In this document: positions 56,395-64,000 of the stretch, piece after piece
Numbering within the stretch: position 1 is the first letter of the stretch
Layout: each line of letters begins with the position of its first letter
From: Erodium maritimum
Lineage: Eukaryota > Streptophyta > Magnoliopsida > Geraniales > Geraniaceae
Assembly (NCBI GenBank): GCA_963921825.1
Contig: OY997588.1
Coordinates: 57,978,803 to 58,042,802 of the forward strand
Reading direction: 5' to 3'
Length of the DNA stretch: 64,000 bases
Notes under the pieces: model-generated
Told to the model about the DNA's origin: nothing
Seen by the model: only the letters and a program-made list of their open reading frames with translations
The model's database searches: none
Made by a program: the position numbers and the translations under genes

Positions 56395-57672
56395 CTACAG
56401 GATTTGTTTTAGAGCATTTTCATACTCTTCTTCGGTTTTGGCTGAAGCAAGCAGTGCATTTGCTCTAGATTTCTGGGTGAGAAATAGAGCTTGTTGATGT
56501 CCAGCGATGTTCCCTGTTGACCTAGTCCGGGATATCCAATCTCTAACTGCGTCAGACGCTAGGGTTTCGGGAATGTTGAATGATGACCACCATTGGATCC
56601 GAAACTTTCGCTGGATGAGCGGGATGGCGCCATCTCGGTTATGGATGAAAGTCCATGACAAAACCCAAGGTAGGAAGAAGTGCATAGAAAATAGGCATAA
56701 GGCTGGAAATCTGGCTTCTTCTGGAGAAGGGTTATACGAGTTTGAAAATATTTGAAAGGATTGTGAGACATGTGGGTGGAGGTATTCTGGAGTAGAGCCA
56801 AATATTCTCCACCATTGAGCAAACCAATTTGGAAGTTTTGAAGGGATGATGGTTTTATTGTTGAAATAAAACAACCAAGAATGTGAAAAGTTTGAGTTTT
56901 GAATGTAGAATGTATTATACCATGCAGTAACATAATCCCAGTAGGAGTATGTCCGACAATGGGGAATGGTAGTTTTGAAAGAAATGGGAAATTTTTTTGA
57001 AGCTGTCAGAGGGATGCCCCAATCAGCAATGGTAAGTATCTTTCTGATTTTTGCTGTTGAATATGAGGGTGAATTTGACACCGGGTTTGGCTTTGGGTCG
57101 ACATAGTGTTTGAACTCAACTGACTTAGTGTCTTCCAAAATACTTAGGTAATAGGCTAGGGTTTTTGTTAAGTCGAGAGGAGTGAAAAACCAGCCTTTAG
57201 GAACAAATTTTTCAACGGTTTTGAAAGGATCAGAGTAAAAAAACCCTGGTTCTACAGTAAGTACCGGGAGTACATCAACTTTGTCTATGTAAAAAGATAT
57301 TTGATATTTTGAGTTTGACCGAAAAACAGTTTGAGAATTATATGGAGAAACCAAAATATTTTTTGAAAAAGATTGTTCTCCTTTTTCATGTTTTGAAATG
57401 TTTTGGGAAAATGGTTAAGAGGGTGATATAATCTCCTTCTCGGTTTTGAGGACAAGGGTCTGACCTGAGGACACCGGCTGAGATGGAAGAGCTTGAAGCT
57501 TCTTGAGTAACGAAGGGTCTTCAGACAAGGCCACGAGCCACTTTTGGAACTTTGGTGTTTTGCTAGACTCAGATGGAGACGTTGATTCTAGGTTTTACTT
57601 TGCTGTTTCTGCATATGTCTGTGACGGTTTTGCCGTCGAGATGACTGTAACTTCTTTCTTCTTCTTAGGCAT
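56395..57672 (-). pseudogene. Viral ORF2, function unknown, broken
   Basis: The ATG at 57672 lies 26 bases behind the polyprotein stop (57698-57700). The Lys-rich start (MPKKKKEVT) is followed by a variable region with two in-frame stops (near 57595 and 57420), then an open stretch of 319 codons (57354-56395). That stretch is rich in Trp and aromatic residues (FPNWFAQWW-like: LPNWFAQWWRIFG; SWLFYFNN). The stop at 56395 may itself replace Gln, since coding character continues to about 56285. A second ORF in this place fits florendoviruses. I know no assigned function. Confidence 0.7.
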
Positions 57673-57697
57673 TGGCTTGTTTGTGCTTGGATCTGTT

Positions 57698-59890
57698 TTA
57701 CAAGAATTCACGAGTTAGGAAATCTGTTAGGGAATTTGTATCTCCTTTAATAAATTCGATGTCAAAGTCAAAAGCACTTAAAATAGCCTGCCATCGGGCA
57801 AAAATTTGTTTCAAGGCAATATTTTTAACATCCTTTTGTAAGACTTCTTTTGCAGACTTGCAATCAATACGAAGAAGAAACTTTTGATTTAGAAGATCCT
57901 ATTGGAACTTTGAAATACATAGAACAATACTCAAAATTTCTTTCTTGATGGTGGAATAATTTATTTGTGTATCGTTCCAATGACCTGAGGTATATGCAAT
58001 TATAGACTCTTTTCCTCCTATATTTTTCTTTAAGATTCCCCCGTATCCTATATCACTAGCATCAGTCTCTACGACCTTAGGGAGGCGAGGATCTGGTAAA
58101 TGCAAGCAATGGATAGTAAGGACCTGTTGTTTAATCTGTTGGACGAGCATAGTGTGTCTATCTGTCCATGGTTCAGGGTTTTTCTTTAACCTATTATGCA
58201 GAGGTTTTGCTAACCTATTGATATTAGGGCAAAAGTCTAAGACATAGTTTAGGCTACCAAGAAACCTTTGCAATTGGGTTTTATCAAGAATCTGATCCGG
58301 AAACTTGTTTGCAAACTGTAGTGAACGCTCAATGGGCGCTATCTTTCCACAACAAATGTTATGCCCAAGGAAACGAATTGTAGTTTTGAAGAGGGAGATT
58401 TTTTTGGCTGAGACAACGAGACCACTCTTCTTTACTGCGGAAAAGAATGTCTTGAGATGCTTCACATGCTGGTCAAAAGATTTGAGAAAACAAGTACATC
58501 ATCAATGTAAACAATACAAAAATCAGAGTCAGGGTTAAAAATATCATTCATAATTCTCTGAAATTCAGAAGGAGCATTTTTTAACCCAAATGGCATGACA
58601 TTCCATTCATATTGACCGAAAGGAACAGTAAAGGCCGTCTTGTATCTATCTTTGGGGTCAATTTGAATTTGCCAAAAACCCGATTTTAAATCAAATTTTG
58701 AATAAAGAAAAGAAGAATGAAGTTTTTGTAACAAATCTTTTTTATTTGGAATCGGATAACGAATCCATTTTAAGGCTTTATTCAGAGGTTTGTAATTTAT
58801 TACTAATCGGGGCGTGACGCGTTCTATTTCGGAAGCTTTGTTGACATAAAAAGCAGCACATGAGGAAGGAGATCTAGATTTTGAAATTAATCCTTTGGTC
58901 TCAAGGTCTTGGATCTCTGTCTTACAAAATCGTTCAATATCAGCATTCATCTGAATTGGACGTGCTTTTGTAGGTATAAGTTTATCACTGAAATCCGGTT
59001 CATATGGGAGATCGGCCATATGGTGTTTCCTGTCCCAAAAGGCATTAGGTAAGTCAGAAAAAACATGTTTTTCAAAAACGTTTTGGAAGCATATCACTTG
59101 TGTTTTTGCTGAATCACTTTCTAAGAACTGTTCTATTCTTTTATAGTGAACTTCATTTTTGAGATGCAAAACGTCTGCCTGTTTTCCAGATATAAGGACA
59201 TTAATCTCATTGTTATAAATAGTCTCAGCTTTGATTATGTTCAAACTCCTGGTTCTGGGTTGCTCTAGGAAAGGGAAAACAAGTTTTGAGAATTTGGATT
59301 TAAAACTGATACCTTCAAGATCAACTTGATATGGTGTAATCATGTTAATAAAGGGAGTAACTAAATTACTGTATGGTGAGCGTCAGGACATAGGAGAAAG
59401 ATAGTTTTGAGAAAAAATCTGTTATTAAAGACAGAGGCATTGGTCTTTCCAACGATTTGAAGTCTTGAATCGTTGGCAGTATTGAGCCTTTCTTTTGTTT
59501 CTTCTTGAAAACGAAGAGGCACAATTCATGGCTTTATGACGTTTTGGTCAGCACCAATGTCAAAAAGGGCAATGGTGTCTATGCTGGAGTTATCGGGAAA
59601 GACTATAGTGATTTTAATAAAATACTTCCACGAGGTAACTTCTTTGAGGACACATATGAAATCCTCAGGAACTTCCTCTAAACCCTCTGTTTTAAGAGGA
59701 AGGAATGTTTCACCTTCCTCATTATCTAAGTCTTGGTTTTGAACATGAGATATAAGAAGTTGGATCTTTCCTGAATCCTCCTTCTATTTGTCTTTTAATA
59801 GTCTTATCTCAGTTTTGATGGTCTTAATTTTGGCATGTAGGTCAGTTATAGTGGTTTTAGGGGTTTGTACCTTCTTTCTCCTATTCAGGA
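57698..59890 (-). pseudogene. Viral polyprotein: protease, RT and RNase H, broken
   Basis: It opens with a Lys-rich helical stretch (about 59885-59800). The protease follows, and its active site reads FDIGADQN (59553-59561 for DIG), with Ile where Thr or Ser is usual. RT has KARPIQMN, RLVINYKPLN, FDLKSGFWQIQI and VYIDDVLVFS (58494-58511). RNase H has VVETDASDIGYGG, SGHWN and FIKGDTNSLTDFL, ending TAA at 57698-57700. Breaks: TAG near 59785, TGA at 59526-59528, stop near 59385, a one-base loss near 58480 between RT and RNase H, and a stop at 57899. There is no integrase. These enzymes copy the viral RNA to DNA; this copy is dead. Confidence 0.88.
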
Positions 59891-59912
59891 TAGTGGTAAG
59901 GTCATATAGGTT

Positions 59913-60203
59913 GGTACTGATGACCCCAACCTACTCAAAGCGCTCCAAGCTCTTCCAGCTCCGCCGGAGTCAGGTAAACCTCTTATCCCAAAACCTGAGA
60001 AAGAGATTATTTCTCTCCCTCCGCAGTGTTCTCAAAAGGTTTCAAATTTTGAAAAAGGAGAAACCTCTTTCTCAAAAAATATTTTTGTCCCTCAAAACAG
60101 TTCTCGGGTAGTGGCTCCAACCAAGTCAAATCCCCAAACGTCCTCTTACATAGACAAACCCATCACAATCCCGGTCCTTACAGTAGAACCAGGATTCTTG
60201 GAC
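59913..60203 (+). pseudogene. Second viral ORF2 fragment, opposite orientation
   Basis: It encodes the N-terminal third of ORF2 (LLKALQALP, KEIISLPPQCSQ, VLTVEPGF) and matches the minus copy at about 57510-57240, where the residues are LLKKLQALP and VLTVEPGF. This copy has no stop in the stretch. It is cut at 60203 by the TA repeat. Confidence 0.75.
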
Positions 60204-60234
60204 CCTAACCCTATATATATATATATATATATAT
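60204..60234. repeat. TA microsatellite at the right end of the viral array
   Basis: About 15 TA units directly after the ORF2 fragment. A shorter TA run borders the left end (28454-28467). Confidence 0.9.
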
Positions 60235-60564
60235 ATACTCTATTAAATAAATACCATGCTACACATAAATATATGAAATTAAATATATTAGTTAGAGAAT
60301 AAGTAACTAAATAAACGTAAAAATTACATCCAATATAGTCACCCTTATTTATTTAAGTCATACTTCCAAGGTCTAATTTTTTATGGGCGTGTCAGCATTT
60401 GTATGTAAGGGTACCAACACTTTGAATGGGGAGTACCAGAGTTGTGTGCATGCGAACAGAGATGTGCGTGTGCACGAGAAGGACATGTGTCGTCCTCTTG
60501 TGAGTTTGCAGTTTGCACAATAAGAACGCGTTCGCATTTAATTATGAGTATATATATATATATA
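60235..60564 (+). repeat. Flanking blocks A and B, right copy
   Basis: Block A (60235-60380, CTCTATTAAATAAATACC...) is repeated at 61262-61408. Block B (60385-60564) is repeated at 28290-28467. The arrangement B-(TA)n-A-B-(TA)n-A is seen once the insertions are ignored, so the target was a tandem repeat of about 330 bp. Confidence 0.75.
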
Positions 60565-61242
60565 GGGTTGGTATCAGGTACAAATCACCCCTTATTGTGC
60601 AAACTACGAACCAATCTAAGCCACAGGATCCCCCCAAAGTGATGTCAGCAGAGCGCACCAGATGCTGACACGTGGACACTAAATATATAAAACACTGCAC
60701 CTTATTGTGCAAACTACGAACTCACCAGGTGCTGACACATGGGCGCGCGCGCGCACAGTACTGATAGTTTGCGTAGCACGGTGCTGATAGTTTGCGCGCA
60801 CAGTGCTGATAGTTTGCATTTGTGCTAAACTATTAGCACCGTGCGCGCAAACTATCAGCACCCGCGCGCGCGCGTAGTCAACACGCGCACGCACCCGGGC
60901 TGAGGCGCGCGCGAAGCGGCCACTTCTCAGCATCGCGCACGCTCTGCTGACACGTGGCCACTTCCCGCGCGCCTCTGCCTGCACAGTAGCGCGTGTTGCC
61001 ACGCGCGCAGCGCGAGTGCTGATAGTTTACATAGCACGGTGCTAATAGTTTAGTACAAATGTAAACTATCAGCACTTTTTGTGCTAACTATCAGCACCAT
61101 GATATGAAAACTATCAGTACTGTGCGCGCGCGCCGACGTGTCAGCATCTGGTGCGCTCTGCTGACATCACCTTGGGGGGATCCTATGACTCAGATTGGTT
61201 CGTAGTTTGCACAATAAGAGGTGGTTTGTACCTGATACCAAC
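60565..61242. mobile_element. GC-rich foldback MITE in a TA microsatellite
   Basis: Terminal inverted repeats of about 107 bases (60567-60673 and 61136-61242) begin GTTGGTATCAGGTACAAA. Part of the left repeat occurs a second time (about 60692-60740). The middle is full of TGCTGATAGTTTGC and its complement in both orientations, plus CGCG-rich runs, and can fold on itself. TA repeats lie on both sides. No coding capacity; the ORFs across it follow from the repeats. Confidence 0.8.
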
Positions 61243-61261
61243 TATATATATATATATGTGT

Positions 61262-61408
61262 GTGTATATATAATCTATTAAATAAATATCATGCTAGACA
61301 TAAATATATGAAATTAACTATATTAATTAGAGAACAAGTAATTAAATAAACTTAAAAATTACATCCAATATAGTCACCCATATTTATTGAAGTCAGACTT
61401 CCAAGGTC
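61262..61408 (+). repeat. Flanking block A, second copy
   Basis: Matches 60240-60380. It is interrupted at 61409 by a retroposon and continues at 62288 (CAATTTGTTATGGG), which matches TAATTTTTTATGGG near 60376. Confidence 0.75.
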
Positions 61409-62273
61409 TTGTTTTTTTGAAACGGGAAAGAAGTAGTATTACGATATCATTGTGCTTACAATTTGGGACCTAACAGTCACGGACACCAGTTTTTGTCCCG
61501 ATCGGCCGTGGCCCATCGGGCACACATGGTTCCATACAAATAGTCCGCTTTGATTCGCGGATCCAAACTTAGGAATTCTTCGATCCAACGTTACAAAAAA
61601 ATAATAAACAAAATGCCTAATCTTATTGAGCCACATGATTATTCGACCTAAAGCAGCGAAACCTACTAGAGAATTTGTCTTTAGTGCAGAATTCCCGAGA
61701 TCTCCCTGCTGTAAAAGCTTGGTCGGGGTAGAGAAGCCCGAATCCGGATGCCGTTGAAATTGGCCCCAGCCGACCGTCCCTCCTCCCGGATCCCAGATCC
61801 ACCGGGGGGCAGACCCATGCCGGCGAGGGGTGACCCTAGAGCGATATGCCGCTGCAGATGGGATACGGCGCGTGAAGCCCGTAATCCAATGAACGACAGG
61901 GGGGCCACGGTGGCCATTGGCTCGAAGGCGGGGCCGGTCCGGCGATGCAGGAACGGTAGCGCGATTCGAGGGGGAGACCGTGGAGCAGCTTGAACGATGG
62001 GCAGCGACCTGTGGGGGTAGATCGGCTGCAAAACAAGACAAAAACAAAGAAAAAAACCGGCTCCGATCAATAGAATCGCGACGGTAGAGTGGAACCTCAT
62101 TGAGGTTGTTTGGAAGCAGGGGCTTCGATTGCACCCCGGAGGGTAGTGGAGAGCTTTGGATCAGGGGCTTAAAGGTGGAGAATGGTGGCTGCCATGGAGG
62201 AGGGGGGTGGGGGAAGGGGCTGCGCGCAGAGAGAGTTATGGGTTCTCTCTGCGCTTGTTAGAATACGCCACAT
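61409..62273 (-). mobile_element. LINE-like or processed retroposon
   Basis: An 865 bp unit is flanked by a perfect 14 bp target duplication, AGACTTCCAAGGTC (61395-61408 and 62274-62287). On the minus strand it ends TTCCCGTTTCAAAAAAACAA, a short poly(A) tail. These are target-primed retroposition marks. The 5' half is GC-rich with a gag/ORF1-like or UTR-like character. The longest frame (62134-61439, 231 codons) has no family I recognise. It may be a non-autonomous L1 derivative with 5' UTR plus 3' end, or a processed transcript. Confidence 0.75.
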
Positions 62274-62287
62274 AGACTTCCAAGGTC

Positions 62288-63540
62288 CAATTTGTTATGG
62301 GTACATTTATTTATTTAAGCCAGACCTACGTTATATTTGATGTATATAGTCCTTTAAAATAAAGATAATACCACTTCATTTTCAAAATTAACAAACTGGT
62401 ACCTCAACTTCTAATTTTACTTAAACTAGTCAATAACGTTAAATGTTAAACAGAAAATGACCATATGTGATGCACATGACCCAATATTTTTGAAATTGAC
62501 AAAATACCCTTTACACTTATATTTTTAATTTTTGCTTACCAATCCCCTTTTGAGTTTCAAAGTTTCAGGTCCTTTTTAAAACTTTGTCTTTATCCTGTCT
62601 CTCTATTTTCTTTTGTACGTTTTAACTACTAACCCATTAGCAATCTCTGATGAAGAATCTCTACCAGATCAGCAGTCTCTGACTCGTACTATTCATCTCG
62701 TCCTCCTTCAACCACAAGTACCTCGAGCGATAAACTCTGGTCTTTCCATTGTAGATCTAACAGGGTTTGGGGATTTAATTTTTTTGCTTATCTAGTGTTT
62801 AGAGATTTAGGGTATTTTTAGCCTCCAAGTGATTTGGCGTAAGTTGATTTTCTCATATTTTCTCAAGCGAAGGGGGCGCCCCAATGACCTTGTTTATTTT
62901 TTGTTTCACAAGGTTCTCTTAAGGAGATTAGGCCTTTAGTTCCGATGGGGTAGTGCATAATTATGCAGAAGGTATTTTATTTGTATTTGAAAGTACAGGT
63001 CGATTGATTTTCTTGATTGATATTGTTATCTCTTGTATGTTGTTGGACAGTTCATTTGGATTTGGAAGTGACAGGGAGTCAACTGCATAATTTGTTTCAC
63101 TGCAGAAGAATCCTACAAGAAAATATGTTTTGATCGTATTACACAGTATCACACTCTACCAAATGATTAGGAACCATGAAAAGGAGATTCAGTCCAGACA
63201 ACAATCAAGTAGGGACTTCGATTGATCCAACATATGGTTAAGGAACCATAAAGGGTACAAGCGGTCGTTCAAGCAGAACACCATGAATTGAAAGCTCTCA
63301 TACCTGCACCAATTCATTTGTGAACGTCACAAATATTGAAGATTTTTACAATCAGTGACATGCCTTGAGAATTCTCCATAGAACACAAGACATGAGTGAT
63401 GTTGACGTAAAAATGCATTTGTTTTTTTTTAATGTTTTTAAGCCCACATCTTGAGCTTTTCGGTCTTGGGTTTGTATGTTTTAATACATTTCTCCCTCTT
63501 TTCGTACAATTGGCCTTAGTTCGATTATGTTCAAGCATTT
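62288..63540. other. Unassigned sequence
   Basis: No family recognised. 62390-62520 (AACTGGTACCTCAACTTC...) resembles the ends of small DNA transposons but no partner repeat is seen. No ORF above background. Confidence 0.3.
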
Positions 63541-64000
63541 AGAGCAAAACAAGGATACTTAGGGCTCGGGTGATCAGAAATGAAGAGGTGCCAATATAGC
63601 GACAATTATCGCAACCAAAATGACGTAAAAGAAGAGCTCGAGCTCTCTATTCATGCTTTCCAAGAGGACCATCCCAGGCTCCAAAAATGTTCGGTATGAG
63701 GCCCGCCCCGGGCAGCCAAACGGATGATATGCAGCCCGCTCCGAGAAGTCTAATAGCCAGTATTCATGCCCGCCCTAAGCCTAGCTACAGGCCACACACG
63801 TCAAGCCTGTTTGCAAATCAGTTTTGAATCCCTATTTCAGTATAAATTGGGCATTAATTTGGGGGATTCGAGTTTTAGAGCAAAATTGAGAGAAATAGAG
63901 TGAGTGCTTGGGTTCGGGTGAGAGAGAAGTGCTAGGAGCAAGGATTGGAGCAAAACCATTGAGATTCTATCATTGAATTGATATTTTGTATCAAACTTTT
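63541..64000 (+). promoter_or_regulatory. Possible LTR or promoter running out of the window
   Basis: A GC-richer segment with CCCGCCC-type motifs (63700-63780) is followed by TATAAAT (63841-63847) and a purine-rich leader (GAGAGAAATAGAGTGAG, GAGAGAGAAG). This is typical of U3/R regions of plant LTR elements, but no terminus can be seen. It may also be a gene promoter. Confidence 0.3.

Larger units (their letters stand above)
28468..60203. mobile_element. Endogenous pararetrovirus array (Caulimoviridae, florendovirus-like), with nested LTR elements
   Basis: Viral segments occur at 28468-30213, 33113-33654 and 55029-60203, in mixed orientation. The rest of the interval is LTR-element DNA inserted later. 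Diagnostic parts are an initiator-Met primer site, a movement protein, a protease-RT-RNase H polyprotein with a YIDD box and no integrase, and a second ORF right behind RNase H. The absence of LTRs and integrase separates it from retrotransposons. The two-ORF order fits florendoviruses; petuviruses and other genera are alternatives. Both ends abut TA repeats. Every coding part is broken, so it is a fossil. Confidence 0.85.

Noticed and set aside
61439-62134. 231-codon minus-strand ORF as a host gene
   Set aside because: It lies entirely within a retroposed unit bounded by a 14 bp duplication and has no recognised domain.
62613-62795. Small ORF that could be a host exon
   Set aside because: No splice context or domain; composition like the surrounding non-coding DNA.

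Overview
The window is nuclear DNA of a flowering plant and consists almost entirely of nested transposable elements plus an endogenous pararetrovirus. I found no convincing host gene and no tRNA, rRNA or CRISPR array. The plant assignment rests on the families present: Ty3/Gypsy chromoviruses with 3 kb LTRs, Ty1/Copia elements, a TNP2-type CACTA transposon and a florendovirus-like Caulimoviridae copy. I cannot name the species. Clade names are from recognised motifs, not from a database search.

Left part (1-28289). The right end of a Gypsy LTR (1-908) abuts a degenerate CACTA transposon (909 to about 8665). That transposon carries a broken TNP2-like transposase on the minus strand (968-4561). 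On the plus strand it has a separate promoter and three small uninterrupted ORFs (6494-8000). Two blocks of subterminal repeats are present, one central and one at the right end. The CACTA interrupts the gag of a minus-strand Copia element (gag 8666-8965, leader, primer site 22474-22485, LTR 22487-23960). The leader of that Copia is split by a complete-length but broken Gypsy element, G1 (9943-21827, duplicated target GGTAC). A degenerate plus-strand Copia pol remnant and LTR follow (24243 to about 26785), then unassigned AT-rich DNA and a small foldback MITE (27637-27887).

Centre (28468-60203). A rearranged, partly inverted florendovirus-like array lies in a TA microsatellite. From left to right it holds: the intergenic region (minus), leader with primer site and the start of the movement protein (plus), a further movement-protein piece, a second copy of the intergenic region (minus), ORF2 (minus), protease-RT-RNase H (minus), and the start of a second ORF2 (plus). 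A solo LTR (30214-33112, target AGTCT) sits in the leader. A second solo LTR (33655-36073 plus 54056-55028) splits the movement protein. Inside the second solo LTR sits Gypsy element G2 (36074-54050, minus). Inside the 5' LTR of G2 sits Gypsy element G3 (45599-53621, minus), a gag-only derivative. This is four levels of nesting.

The Gypsy family. G1, G2, G3, both solo LTRs and the 1-908 fragment share one LTR family. The LTR begins TGTAA[TG]AACN and ends GGGGCGTGACA. The internal region has an initiator-Met primer site, a gag with zinc knuckles, and a pol ending in a chromodomain-like segment, consistent with the Tekay/Del chromoviruses. Every full pol copy here is broken. G3 has lost pol altogether, yet its two LTRs are almost identical, so it moved recently.

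Right part (60204-64000). Two related flanking blocks (A and B) are repeated around a GC-rich foldback MITE (60565-61242). An 865 bp retroposon with a poly(A) end and a 14 bp target duplication follows (61409-62273), and the rest is unassigned sequence. The last 160 bases look like a promoter/leader, possibly an LTR running out of the window.
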